Origin: Lojkania enalia
Lineage: Eukaryota; Ascomycota; Dothideomycetes; Pleosporales
Direction of reading: 5' to 3'
DNA length: 64,000 nt
Assembly: GCA_010094045.1 (NCBI GenBank)
Contig: ML986580.1
Location: forward strand, 1,008,059-1,072,058
Below, piece by piece: positions 22,938 to 34,646 of the stretch; the stretch's first letter is position 1; each line of letters starts with the position of its first letter. The translations under genes and the position numbers were made by a program. Below the pieces are notes generated by a model that was not told the DNA's origin, searched no databases, and saw only the letters and a list, made by a program, of their open reading frames with translations.

Positions 22938-24954
22938 ATGGCACATAAAGGCGACCATCTGCTGCAGCGACCACTTTATGGTGTGCATTATTTCGCAGAC
23001 AGCACTTCTTCAAATGCTAATTACGACAGTGTTCGACCTTCCAAAAGAACTACTGTCCACAATCACACTGAAAAATCAGCCGGTCAGGTCAGGCCGGGAA
23101 ACACCATCCCGAATATCGACGACTACAAGCGAACTATCTGAACGATCGGAAGCCGAGGATGGTGGCCCGGCGAAAGCCACCTCCTGTAATTTGTGCACCC
23201 TAGCCTTTCCATCCGTGGCCGAGCAACGCAATCACGTTCGATCTGATCTCCATGGATACAACATCAAACAGAAAATGAAAGGGCTGAAGCCAGTGGGAGA
23301 GGCGGATTTTGAGAAGCTCATTGGAGAGTTGGAGGAGAGCATATCAGGCTCAGAGTCTTCGGAATCTGATGAAGAGGAAGACGAACAAGATGGGGCTAAG
23401 GCGAAGGAGTCGACACTTAGCGCACTTTTGAAGAGGCAAGCCAAGATTTCAAATCCAGAATTGGATGTTTTTTTTACACCCAGAAAGAAGCAGCGAGGAT
23501 CTGGGAAGCCACCTTTACTCTGGTTCACATCACCGGCATTGCCCGAGAACATGTCCCTAGGAATATATCGTGCAATCTTTACGGAAGCTGAGCAGGAGGA
23601 GGAATCGCAGATTGTGGAGATAATACGGAACAAACAGCTATTGCCAACTGAACCTCCGAAGATCAAATTGGAAGGTGGCGTATCACCACCGGATGCTAAT
23701 ACCGGGCCGCATTACTTTCTATGTATGATCGGAGGTGGCCACTTCGCTGCTATGATTGTAGGTCTCGCACCGAAAGTAGGAAAGAGACATACTGGAGCAG
23801 ATGAGAGATCAGCCGCCGTTATTGCGCACAAGACATTCCATAGGTACACTACTCGTCGGAAACAGGGTGGATCACAATCAGCGAACGACTCTTCAAAAGG
23901 CGCTGCTCATTCTGCCGGCTCATCGTTACGTCGGTACAATGAAGCCGCACTGACCAACGAAGTGCGAGACCTTCTAAATGATTGGAAGACTATGATAGAC
24001 ACAGCAGATCTACTTTTCATCCGAGCCACTGGCAGCACGAACCGACGGACCCTGTTTGGCCCGTACGATGGACAGGTCCTTCGTAATAACGACCCCAGAA
24101 ATCGAGGTTTTCCTTTCAGCACTCGGCGTGCTACCCAAAAGGAATTAATGCGTGCTTTCGTTGAGCTGACACGAGTTAAAAAAAGCACTCTTGAGGAAGC
24201 TGCAATCATGGCCTTGAATGCTCCTCAAAGCGAGACTAGCCCTAGCACTCCTCCCCTACCTAAGTCACCCAAGTATGTGAAGCCTTCCAAGGAGGATGAA
24301 ACAGCGGCCCTGCATACTTCACAGCTTATCTCGATAATAAAACGGTCAAAAGTACCCGCACTTCTCAATTACCTTTCTACCAACAACATTCCGGCAACAT
24401 TCACATTCGTCCCGCCGAATTATCATAGTCCAACCCCACTCCACCTAGCTGCATCTCTCAACTCTGCCCCAGTCGTTCTTGCCCTCCTCACAAAAGCAGG
24501 CGCAGATCCGACAATAATAAATAGCGACGCGCGCACGTCATTCAGTCTCGCCGGAGACCGTGCAACTCGTGATGCTTTCCGCGTTGCCCGCTCGGAGCTC
24601 GGCGAATCATCCTGGGATTGGGAGAAAGCAGGTGTCCCTGCACCTTTATCGAAAACCGAAGTCGAGAAGCGAGAGGCAAGGGAGAAGGCAGAGAAGGCAG
24701 CAGAAGGCAAAGCGGAGGCGGAGAGAAGGAAGGCTGAGACGGAGAGATTGAGGAAGGAAAGTGAGGCAGAGGAGGCAAAAAGGCGAGAGAAGGGAGTTGG
24801 TAAGGGAAAGAAGCTAGGTGTCGTAGCCGAGAAAACAGCTGCGGAAAGGAGAGAAGAAGACACTAGGGGGTTGACGCCGGAGGCTAGGGTGAGGCTAGAG
24901 AGGGAGAGGAGAGCTAGAGCTGCTGAGGAGAGGATACGGCGGTTGCAGGGTTGA
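22938..24954 (+). CDS. vms1: Vms1/ANKZF1 peptidyl-tRNA hydrolase-like protein
   Basis: Ribosome quality-control factor: Vms1 releases stalled nascent chains from tRNA on 60S subunits and binds Cdc48. Two exons are read: 22938-22980 (14 codons plus 1 nt) and 23030-24954, joined by a 49-nt GT-AG intron with a TGCTAAT branch; 655 residues. The spliced start MAHKGDHLLQRPLYVFDLPK fits the family better than the unspliced frame. Features in order: C2H2 zinc finger (Cys67, Cys70, His83, His89), the catalytic VLRF1 domain with GGSQ, whose Gln297 corresponds to the catalytic Gln of yeast Vms1, and the RRYNEAAL that follows it, an ankyrin repeat (TPLHLAASLNSAPVV), and a highly charged Glu/Lys/Arg C-terminal helix ending ARAAEERIRRLQG, which fits a Cdc48-binding VIM. 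The gene looks intact. Confidence 0.93.
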
Positions 24955-25232
24955 TAACCTAGTCAACGCTCTGCTTTCAATCTCTTGATCCCCTTTAGAA
25001 ATTAATGTGGGAGATACGCGAAGTCAATATCTAAATGTCGCCCTTACTTACATTTGCACTTGCACTGCTTAACTCCGCCAATGAAATAGTAAGTTGATAC
25101 CCGTTTTAACAAATGACAAAGGCCGCAAAGGAGCCTATTCTAAGTTTTTCACCCAACGTTGCTCTCGAGGAATCTATCCCAGTCTTGTACAATATATACA
25201 AACTACGAAGGGGCCTTTCTCAACCCGATCCT

Positions 25233-26120
25233 TTACAATGCACCCAACTCCTTCAATTTCCCAATCATGCCATCCACATCCTCAACTTTCACACCACCTT
25301 TCCGTGGAGGCGGTTCCGTAACCTTGATTGTCTTTAGTTTCGTTGGTAGATCCAAATCATAATCCTTCAAAGTCTTCTTCTCTAATGGCTTCTTCTTTGC
25401 CTTCATGATATTTGGCAGGCTCGCGTACCGCGGCTCGTTCAGCCGCAAATCGGTCGTGATAACCATCGGGAGTTTCGCCTTTAGGGTCTCAACGCCACCG
25501 TCCACCTCTCTCGTAACCGTTACAGTATCGTTCTCAATTTGCACCTTGCTCGCCTGCGTCGCCTGGCTCCATCCTAGCAATCCCGCTAGCATTTGACCCG
25601 TCTGCCCCGCATCATCATCAATAGCCTGCTTCCCCAAAATCACCAAATTGCTCTTCTCCCCCTCAGCTACTTTTTTCAGCAGCTTCGCCACGCCCAACGG
25701 TTCTAGCGCATTTTGCTCTTCGACCTGGACGTGGATGCCCTTGTCGGCGCCCATGGCCATTGCGGTGCGCAGGATGTCCTGGGCTTTTGCAGGGCCTGCG
25801 CTGAGCGCAGTGATGGATTCTACGGGGAGTTTGCGCTCGCGGAGCCGCACAGCTTCTTCGATTGAGAGCTCGTCGAATGGGTTCATGGAGTGTTTTACGG
25901 AGGTGTCGATGCCGGTTTGGGTGCGGTTTACGCGGGGTTTGACCTGGTATTATGTTAAAAGTGACCGATTTACATATAACAGCCAGAGTGTTAAATGTTC
26001 TTAGATTTTGCAGAGTTGTAGAAAACTAGTAGAATCGTTAGAGTCAAGAGTTGGAAGTAAGTTACTTACTGCATAATCAATGACCCGCTTGACGGGTACT
26101 AATATCCTCAATCCAGACAT
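25233..26120 (-). CDS. cir1: Electron transfer flavoprotein beta subunit
   Basis: Beta subunit of mitochondrial ETF, which accepts electrons from acyl-CoA and other dehydrogenases and passes them to ETF-ubiquinone oxidoreductase; the beta chain binds AMP. Two exons: 26120-26070 (17 codons, MSGLRILVPVKRVIDYA) and 25943-25233, with a 126-nt GT-AG intron (GTAAGT donor). The joined product is 253 residues, normal for the family. Diagnostic stretches are VKHSMNPFDELSIEEAVRLRE, GADKGIHV, GKQAIDDDAGQTG and the ETF-beta signature region ending LRLNEPRYASLPNIMKAKKK. The yeast homologue is CIR1. It is convergent with vms1 and head-to-tail with tah18 on the minus strand. Confidence 0.95.
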
Positions 26121-26448
26121 TTCTGGGTATCTTATGACCGTCTCTTTTGCTCCGGAAATATAGTTGAAGAATTGTGCGTGCAATTACGGCGTTGGAGGAA
26201 GAGCAAGGGTAGGATGGGTGTGAAGCTCGAATTCCAAGCTATGAGCCGAGGGTTTACGGTTAGTTTCCCCGCCGCCGATTTCCGATCTGCCAAGGTGATT
26301 ATGTAAGGCATTCACTTTTCGTCTACTAGGACATTGAATTTGTTTAGGGCATATTTATTCATCTTTGATGTGAAGATCCATCTATATATAGTAATGCCAA
26401 ATACTTTACAAGAGTTGAGATGTGAGCCGAGAACATCTTCCGGCTCCG

Positions 26449-28592
26449 TTACCATGTCTCCTGCTTGTAGCGTCCACTCTTCTCCATCCCTGCCAAATAT
26501 GCTTCGGCGTCTTCCCGGCTAAGACTTCCATGATTCTGAAATACTTCAATAAGAGCTTCTCGCACTGCTTGTGGCATTTTCCCAGAAGACCCACAGATAT
26601 ACACCAAGCCGCCCTGTTTGGCGAGCGCATCGTAAACCGGTGCACTCTGTTCACGGATTAAATCTTGGACATACACCTTCCGACGCTAAAAAGAACATTA
26701 ATGTTAAATATGCTTGTCGCCGTGGTGAGATCTTACCTGATCCCTCGAAAAAGCGGTGATAACATTTAAAGGAACGCCTTCATTCTTAAGCACCTTCCAC
26801 TCGTCCTTGTAGAAGTAATCGGCTTCCGCATTCCGACACCCAAAAAACAAGATATCTCCAGGGTATTCTGCAGGATCCTTACCAAGCTCCTGCCGCCAAT
26901 ACTTTCGTTGATAAATAAGCGCCCGCATAGGAGCTACTCCCGTTCCTGGTCCAACCATAATAACTGGTTTCGCCGTTTCAGCCTTCGTAACATTCAAGCC
27001 ACCCCGTTGCAAGGTCACGCTCAGCTCTTGGTCCGGTGAAAGAGATGCGACATATCGGGTGCAGACTCCTTGCCGTATCCGTTTAATAACCGTACGATAC
27101 TTGACAATGGCAATTAGTAGCTCAATCCTCGTCTTCTCTTCCACTCCCGCAGAAGGATGCTGCGCACTCGCAATGCTGAATTGCCTCCCGCGTATAGCCG
27201 GAATCACAGAACATACCCGTTGCCAAGGAATTTCGACGCTATCAAACTCCTGAAGGATTTCAAGAATACTACGGCGTGGTCGGGTTGTATAGTCATAAAG
27301 TTCGTCGAGATATTCTGGGTTTGTGAATTCAAGGAGCCGTTCACGATGGAATTCGTCGGTAGTAAAATGGGCAAGCTGTGCAAAAAAGGAGCGTCGGGGG
27401 ATGGACATTATGTCGAGATGGTTTGTGAGAAGGGTTCGAAGGGTAATTTTGCTGCTTGATGAGATATTGAAAACGGGTAGATGAGAAGATACCGAAATGT
27501 CAGAGGAAGAAGGGGCAAACTTTAGGGGGACGTCAGCAATTGATTCCCAATTCATGATCTTGAGGAATTGGTCCACATCGGAAGGAAAGTTTTTGGGATA
27601 TATGGCGAGAGTGTCACCCGGAACGTAGAGGTGTTGGCCGTAGATATCGAGGGCGAGGTGGCGAACATCCTGCCAGTGCGAGCTAGGCGTCACTCTATCA
27701 TTCGAGATGATCGTCGCTTTCAGACCACCCGGAACATCTAGAAGATCACTTGGGGGTAAATCGGAAGTTATTCTTTTCAGCAAACTTGCGTTATGGGAGT
27801 CGAAACTCGAGAACGGGCGGTAGCCTGCATCTGCAAACTCAAGGAGCCATTTAGGGTCCAGTAGCATGTCATCCGGGATGGGATCAATGCCATCTGGGAG
27901 TGGATGCTCCTCAAGCAAACGTTGGCGGAGCTTTGCCGACCACGATGAAAATGCTCCGTCGATGCTACATCATTGAACAAGAATAATTAGACCCGTCATG
28001 GTTCTAGTGATAAGGGAGCAGAGAAAAAGATCATCCTGAATGGAAATTTCCAAAAGCCATACGTACCCTTCCGGGTGTTGTTCATCAGACTCGCCGCGGT
28101 CACATATTGGTTGGGCCCCAAGTTGTATGAGACGGTTGTACAGTTTACGATGCGCCCAATTGTATCTTATGCCGAGTCAGGCTCACAAATGCTGAAGGGA
28201 ATGCAAGGTCGAACTCACTTGGGATACGAAGTGTCTCCCAGCCCGAATGAGGCGAACTTCATCTGTTGCAAACACCCAGACCGGAGTCGAGCGCTCCGAA
28301 GCGCTTTCCAAAATAACTGGCTATTCGGAGGCAGCTCGCCCTGGCCCGTCGTGGAGATGGCAATGAGCACTACCGACTGCTGCAAGAGTTGTTTCTAAGG
28401 CGGCAAGTCAGGCATGAGTTCTGCAGTTGCCCATTCCTTACGTACAAGATTGATGGCGTTCAACTCGATGACTTCGGTGTTAAACCGTAGGCGCTGGGTG
28501 ATCCTGCCCATCTCTTCCGCAACATCCTGAGCATTGCCTGTTTCGGAACCATAGAGGACCAGCGCTCGGCGCTCCTGCAGCGTACGGTGCAT
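26449..28592 (-). CDS. tah18: NADPH-dependent diflavin reductase Tah18
   Basis: Diflavin oxidoreductase that passes electrons from NADPH via FAD and FMN to Dre2/anamorsin for cytosolic Fe-S cluster assembly. Five exons: 28592-28446, 28394-28219, 28165-28067, 27964-26737 and 26685-26449; introns 51, 53, 102 and 51 nt, all GT-AG; 628 residues. Domains in order: flavodoxin with GSETGNAQDVAEE near residue 15, STTGQGELP, and SFGLGDTSYP; a linker/FAD-binding domain with RQFSIAS; an NADPH-binding domain with GPGTGVAPMRALI and FFGCRNAEADYFY; and the C-terminal VYICGSSGKMPQAVREAL, ending in Trp as is common in this family. The frame is open 14 codons upstream of the ATG chosen at 28592. The gene looks intact. 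Confidence 0.94.
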
Positions 28593-29524
28593 GGCGATAA
28601 AGCCGTCTCGAGCAGCGTTGCAACGCGGCCGCAATAATGCTACGATATCCAGCGGCTCAAAATACGCTCGGAGGACAAGGCTGAAAATTCAGCTCGGCCT
28701 TCGGCCCTCCTGCCACAGTGAGTGGATCCTCGTATGCTGGCTGAACACGTCGATGCGGCACTGGCCGGGCATCCTTGAGGCACCGTAGCGCAGATATCTA
28801 GAAGGCCCGCATGCCGGAGTGAAGCCGCATCAGAGTCATAATATATGGCACAGTACAATGGATATGGAAAAGTGCTAGGTAGCCATTGGTGGCGCACAAG
28901 CCGTCTGGAACACCTCCAGCTCCAGCCTAGGTAGCCGGCCTTATGTAATCGCATGCTTTTACCTGCACCTGCATGCGCATCACGCTTGACTCGCGACGGT
29001 GGAAAGTGAGGCTCGGCTCTTCGCGCTTTCACCACCGCTCACTACCAATCCCCCAGCGAATGCAGCCACAGATCGTCATCGCCGCCGCCAGCCCCATCTC
29101 GTAGTGCTGGTCCTGCCTGCGAAAGTAAGTGGGCCTTCATTTCCCAAGCCAGGGCGCCCTTTCTAAGGACCCGCTTCCGCTTCCTATTTCGGCTAGCGCC
29201 TTCCGAGCGATTCTGCCTCCTCAAAATATTTGAGTTCGCCTGCTCCTTTTCCTCTCCCACTCCAGTCAAACTCAGCGAAGTCGACCAACAAACCCCATCA
29301 ACTTTTCCACTTGTCAATTCTCGGGCTCCTAGCTACCCACTCCAACTCTCCCTCGTCAACCTTGTCCCATCCTCCAGGCGGTCTTGACAATCCCCAACAC
29401 CTCAAGCCACACACTGTTCACGGTAGCGCCTTTAACCTAGGCGTACTAGGACTCCAAAGTTTCCTCAACTTTTTCTGCACGGCTCCGATACTTCTCGTGT
29501 CATCAACCATAAACTTCAGCAAAA
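28593..29524. promoter_or_regulatory. Divergent promoter between tah18 and the RRM gene
   Basis: About 930 bp separates the starts of tah18 (minus) and the two-RRM protein gene (plus). The right half (29230-29520) is pyrimidine-rich on the plus strand, as is common in leaders of strongly expressed fungal genes. No third gene is seen. Confidence 0.5.
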
Positions 29525-30814
29525 ATGTCCGCTCCAGTCGACAACGTGACCGCCCAGTTGGCCACCACCTCCCTCAATGACACCACCGCCGACTCCACTG
29601 GCACCCAAGCCAACACAGCCGAGAACGAGGCTGTTCTTGCCAGTGCTGCTGAGGGAAGGCGACTCTACATCGGGAACCTCGCATATGCGACCACCGAGGG
29701 GGAGTTGAAGGACTTCTTCAAGGACTACCTTGTGTATGTGCACCATTCTGCGTCTCCCATGTGGTGGAAAGCAACATTGCTAACATTGCATCATACAGAG
29801 AGTCCACCACCATCCCAGTCAACCCACGTACCTCACGCCCCGTCGGTTATGCCTTCGTGGCTCTCTCCACCCCGACTGAGGCGGAGCGTGCCATCGCCGA
29901 GCTGAACGGAAAGGCAATCCTTGACCGCAAGGTTTCCATCCAACTTGCCCGCACTCCCGAGGCACATGCGGAGGGCTCAGGTAGCGGTGCTGAGGGCGCC
30001 AGCGGAACTGAGCATCGCCGTCGTGCTTCAACTCGGGGACGTGGGCGGGGCCGAGGCCGAGGCGGTCGTGCCGGTCGCGGTGGTCGCGCTGTACGTTCAT
30101 TGCGATTTCGAATGTTCTTGTCATCTGTGGCTAATTTACTTTACAGAAGACCAACGGCGAAGGCGCTGAACTTGCCGGAGAAGAAGCTGGTGCACCCACC
30201 GACAGCGCACCGACAAATGTACCCGGCCAAGTCCTCCCTCTTGCCGAGACGACGAATGAAGCACTTACGGTTGAGAAGGGCGCTGAGGGAACCGCCGCTA
30301 AGAAGACCCCTGTTCCTCGCGAGCGCAAGCAGCGCGGCCCACCTGAAGATGGTGTGCCATCGAAGACCAAGGTTATGGTCGCTAACCTCCCCTACGACCT
30401 CAAGGAGGACAAGGCAAGATTTCTTTTTATCTCTCTTCAGGCTCAACGCTAACATCCTTCTAGCTCCTTGAGATATTTAAAGACTACCAGCCTACCTCCG
30501 CCAAGATTGCTCTCCGCCCCATCCCCCGCTTCATGGTCAAGAAACTCCAAGCTCGCGGCGAGCCTCGGAAGGGTCGCGGTTTTGGTTTCGTAACTCTTGG
30601 TTCAGAGGAACTCCAGCAGAAGGCTTGCACTGAGATGAATGGCAAGGAAGTTGAAGGCCGTGAGATTGCTGTCAAGGTTGCCATCGATTCGCCCGGCAAG
30701 GAGGATGACCACATTGAAGCTCATGAGAAGAGCGAGGAAGCCGCCGCCGCCGCTGCTGCTGCTGCTGCTACTGGCACCACCGAGCCCCCTGCGGCCGTTG
30801 AGACCGCTGCCTAG
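29525..30814 (+). CDS. Two-RRM RNA-binding protein with central RG repeat
   Basis: RNA-binding protein of RRM - RGG - RRM layout, as in yeast Sbp1, a translation repressor found with mRNPs; orthology is not proven. Four exons: 29525-29733, 29799-30090, 30147-30413 and 30464-30814; introns 65, 56 and 50 nt; 372 residues. RRM1 shows RNP2 RRLYIGNLAYATTEGEL and RNP1 GYAFVALST; then an arginine-glycine tract (STRGRGRGRGRGGRAGRGGR), a Lys/Glu/Thr linker, and RRM2 with KVMVANLPYDLKEDK and KGRGFGFVTL. The tail is acidic and Ala-rich (poly-Ala encoded by GCC/GCT). The third intron uses a GC donor (AAG|GCAAGA). The RG tract suggests arginine methylation and phase-separation behaviour, by analogy only. 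Confidence 0.92.
30414..30463 (+). other. GC-AG intron in the RRM gene
   Basis: The donor reads AAG|GCAAGA, with no GT within reach that keeps the frame, and the acceptor is CTTCTAG. A branch-like CGCTAAC lies 18 nt before the acceptor. Using the earlier AG at 30440 would give a stop three codons later. Apart from the C at position 2, the donor matches the splice consensus, as is typical of GC-AG introns. Confidence 0.85.
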
Positions 30815-32481
30815 ACGATTCTTCGTGGCGCGGAAGCGCATCGGTGGATTATTGAAGTCACGACTTGACCGTCGGGACCCGAAAATGGTTCACTTGGCGC
30901 TTACAATTGTGTAGGGGAAGGTTTGGAATTGCTTATCACAATCTTCATACTTAGACATTTAGGTCATAGTCTACTTAGTGGTCGGAATTAGGTCGGAAAA
31001 GTGAAATGGAGGCTTCTACATTCCCAGGCAGGAATCTGGTGGATGGCCCGAGCTTCCAGTTCACTTGAAGCTGGTTTTGATTCGTTTTCAGAAGATCTTA
31101 TACCTATAATCTCGCCTTAGTCTAGCATTTTCACCAATGTCAGGGCAATAGGGTCTTACTTTCGTTCTCTCTCTCTTCTCCGTTTCTTCCTCTCGAAAAG
31201 TAACTTGTACTTGTAGATTCCTTCTTTGGGGGGGTTTTTGGGAGTCAAGGGGCTTTTCAAAATGAGATGGGATGGGCCTGTCTGTGGTGGGCTTAGTCTT
31301 GTTCTAGGGAATGGCGAATGGAATGGGAGAAAAGTTTGAGTGGACTCGTCCTTAGTGTGAAATATAATGACCGTTATGCCTTATAGAGTAGCTCTCGTGC
31401 GATTGAAGTGTGCCAACCTCAACGTCAGCAAGCGTACCCTACAGGGGAATAGTGAGTTGGTGGGGGTGCTGTTGTCTTTGCAACTACGCTTACCTCCCCA
31501 AGCTAAAAGATGCTTCTGAATGAAGCTTCTTGGATATCCGATCTTTATATTAGATGGAAATTCAGACTAGCAACCTAGGGCTGCCGGATGTCTTCGCGTT
31601 TGCTCTTTGCACGTTCCTGCTTTGATTTTAATGAAATCAAATGGTTGATATAGCAGAGACCGTGGTCATTTCACAAATGAAAAAAGCCCTACTCATGTTT
31701 CAAAGGGCGAGGCTCCGGCATCTCAAATGGGGCTGCAAGGCCAGTGTTATAACATAATGTTCAAGAGTAACAAGAGAAAGAAGGGAAACAACCCTCCAAG
31801 ATAGCAAATAAGCAAACGCGCTAGTAATGAAGCTACAATCAAGACATTGGCTCCTATACGCCTTTGAACTTTGTGGCAAGGGGCCTGCTAATCATCGCTA
31901 GTGAATCTTAGAAAAACAAAGCCATACTCTCTTACTATTTAGGATAGTCACATTTGTGCGATTGCTTACACAAAAACCTCGCGATGATAGGCTTTAGAAT
32001 GAATGGTATAATTTAGTACGTGAAAAATAGTGGCTTAGGTTCGTAGTCCAATAGACAGCAAGCGTTTAGCTGACCGCAGCTATGGGAAGAAAAAAAAAAA
32101 AAAAAAAAACCTAGTTGGAAGAGACAGGACTTCTTAAGACTTGATATGGGAATAGATGCCAGTGATGAGACCTAGTAGACACTTACGGAAATCTGAATTT
32201 CTAAATGGGGGAAGCTAATTTTTTTCTGGAGTTGCTAGGAGAGATGAAGGTGTGGGGTATGTTCCATGTATAGGCGTGGGCCCTAGAAGTGAAGCTCAAC
32301 TTCGCAAGCTTCCCATGCCCCCCCCGAGTGTACCAAAAGGCTGCGGCTCTATTGCCAGCGCCGACAGGCCACAATTATTCCCAACGTGCATAAGATGGTT
32401 TAACGTAGGCTGAACTCCCGTTCCGAATGGTGCAAGCTTTCCAATCAACATCAATCCTATATTTATAACCGCGCCTCTAAG
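30815..32481. other. Long non-coding stretch
   Basis: No coding frame is recognised over about 1.7 kb. The first few hundred bases are T-rich and probably the 3' UTR of the RRM gene. An A20 run lies at 32090-32109. No structured RNA family was identified by eye. Confidence 0.45.
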
Positions 32482-32841
32482 ATGCCCTACAACGTGTACC
32501 TGGTCACAAAACTAGACCTTCACCGTGACCACCATGCCATATTCGTTGTCATTGATCCATCCCCTTCACCTAACAATTCCCCTTCCGGCATGAGGCGCTA
32601 AGTCAGCGGCAACATCTAGACAGGCATGTATTTCAATCACTTAGAAACTATATCTGCGGATTTCAGCTCCACGACCAAGCTCAGAGTCGTGAGTGAGGAA
32701 GATAACTGGGGTAGTCATATCTTACTCCGTCCTCAATGCATTCCTCAAATTTCCGTTTCCGTTTCTATTTTATTATCCCCTCCATATAGAGCGCTATTCG
32801 TAGACTTACTGTGTGTGGGATATGCCAGGGTTTTCATTTGA
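32482..32841 (+). pseudogene. Decayed small fungal gene with two in-frame stops
   Basis: From ATG 32482 the frame reads MPYNVYLVTKLDLHRDHHAI, which I recognise as the start of a family of small uncharacterised fungal proteins that share a V(T/S)GNIQ-G-M-Y segment. Here the same frame is interrupted by TAA at 32599 and TAG at 32617, around VSGNI and TGMYFNH; the second stop is where the family usually has Gln. The frame then runs on to TGA at 32839-32841, with the last third not recognisable. Both stops can be explained by C-to-T change at CpA. No function is known. Confidence 0.55.
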
Positions 32842-32883
32842 CACAACGGCAGAGTGCCGCTACTATACAAAGCTCCTTCTAAA

Positions 32884-32885
<2 letters not shown>

Positions 32886-32927
<42 letters not shown>

Positions 32928-32939
32928 CTCTCTCTCTCT
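32886..32939. repeat. (CA)n-(CT)8 compound microsatellite
   Basis: About 19 CA units run from 32886 to 32924, followed directly by eight CT units to 32939. It lies in gene-free DNA just right of the decayed small gene. Confidence 0.97.
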
Positions 32940-32941
32940 AC

Positions 32942-33993
32942 GACGACGCTAAGGCATATATTTCTGGTTCATCGGTCAAATAAGTACATTTTCCCTTGCT
33001 TTCTTATCACGTCTACTAATACGGTCACAGGTAATCTGCTGCTTCATTCGTTAGGCACTAGAACATAGAGTTCATTGGGATTATCCTCAAGACGAAGCCT
33101 AATCTAGAAAATAACACCGAGTCTTCCACAGGGATCTATTGCCGATTATCATCTTTGCAATGCTGAGGTAGATTTAGGATAGAGTTAAGGAAACGATGGA
33201 AAGGGCGGAGAAGAGAAGCATCTTGGAGCATTGATAAAGGAAGTGATGGTAAAGACTAATATAGAAGAAAATTAGATAGTATTATTGCTGCAGCCTGATT
33301 GATGCTGTCCGTACATTTATGGCTCCCTACGTAGCTGAGTTTCTTATCCACCACTTCCTTAATTCTGCTCCGGTAAAATTCTAGCACTGGAAGTAGATCC
33401 CGAACGAGCTTTTAAAATGGTCTAATTCGAAAACTCAGTATGTCCTGTGTCACAACTGGCTACAAACACACTGAATAGTAATTAACTCCTGATACTTGGT
33501 GAATATCTGGTCCTTGTCCGCGTTCCCCTTGGCCGAGGCCTTAAATCTCTCAGTCGAGTGTTGCATAGAGAACACCCGAGCATAGAGCCTTAATCTCCTC
33601 GGTTGGGTTATCGTCCTGTTCTTTCCGCCTCATCTAACATCTCGTCTAACATCTCATCTGATTCTTCGTCCGACCCATCCTACCTCATTTTGTCGTGGGT
33701 AATCATGGCGTAGGCCATCATTCTGCCTACCATTCGAGACTCCTCGCGATAGATGCTTAGACAGTAGCTGCACAAAAGGTAAAATTCACTCTTGAAATTT
33801 CCTTGGACCAAGTCTTCTCAGCGGTTATGGCGGGCATTTGGGGGAACTCCTTGACTACTGCCTTTGCATGCTTGAATGCATATCAACGGGGTATTTCCGA
33901 GTTACTCTAGAATGTGGTTAACAACATATATCTATCTCCCCTAAATTCCGAAGGACCAAAAGCATAGCCTCGTGGAGGTGAATGCGGGTAGAG
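32942..33993. other. Gene-free DNA
   Basis: No frame on either strand resembles a known protein. Short repeated strings such as CATCTCGTCTAACATCTCATCT near 33640 suggest local slippage. The segment may hold decayed sequence, but I cannot identify it. Confidence 0.4.
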
Positions 33994-34646
33994 CTAAGGA
34001 GAGGTTGCTTTGGGACCAGGGTCGAAGAATGCGATCTTTTCGTCCCGAGGATTGACGATATGGTCCCTATAGTTATTCATCCCGTTGTAGGAAAATATGG
34101 CATTGTATCCATTGCCTATCGGAACTGTAAAAGTGTTGTACACTCCAGATGGTACATGTAAGAGATCTACGGTGCGAATTGCCCTCGACGGGGATGCCTT
34201 CGTCTTTCTCAGATTGAAATATTGAGTGAACTTGTGATTCGAACCGTACATATTCCGTAAAGCAAGCTCGATCTTTAGCAATGCTAAAGACGCTCGGTGC
34301 TAGAATAACCATGCGTTCGAGATACTTACAAAATTTTCGAATTATTGGTGTAGACCCAATTCGGGCAGACCTTTCGTAGCTCGCTACAATGAGATATGGT
34401 GAACGTATTCTCTGAAACACCTGGCTTGTTGATGTGAACGCTAGGCTTGACACTTTTTTGCCAATCTGGACAATCTAGGTACACTTTCGCAATACCTAGG
34501 TACCTCGAAACGGACGTATAGACAGCGAAGCATGTGCGAGCTAGAGACTGGCTGAAAAGGAGGTAGGTATTATAGGTGGGATAAGGAACGAGATTGTTTG
34601 TAATTGGGGCAGGTGGCCTTTGGCTTGGCCTAAAGTTGGACGCCAT
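33994..34646 (-). pseudogene. Possible gene remnant, two protein-like frames
   Basis: Two minus-strand frames have protein-like composition: 34646-34326 (start MASNFRPSQRPPAP, later ISHCSELRKVCPNWVYTNNS) and about 34279-33994 (SGVYNTFTVPIGNGYNAIFS, then NPRDEKIAFFDPGPKATSP to a stop). A GTAAGT donor lies at the end of the first frame, but none of the acceptors I tried restores the second frame. It may therefore be a broken gene, or a real one with a splice I did not find. I do not recognise the family. Confidence 0.3.

Noticed and set aside
32090..32109. A20 run as a retroposon tail
   Set aside because: No element body or flanking duplication could be recognised beside it.
32886..32939. CRISPR-like or telomeric repeat
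   Set aside because: It is a simple CA/CT dinucleotide microsatellite with no spacers, and not the TTAGGG telomere unit.
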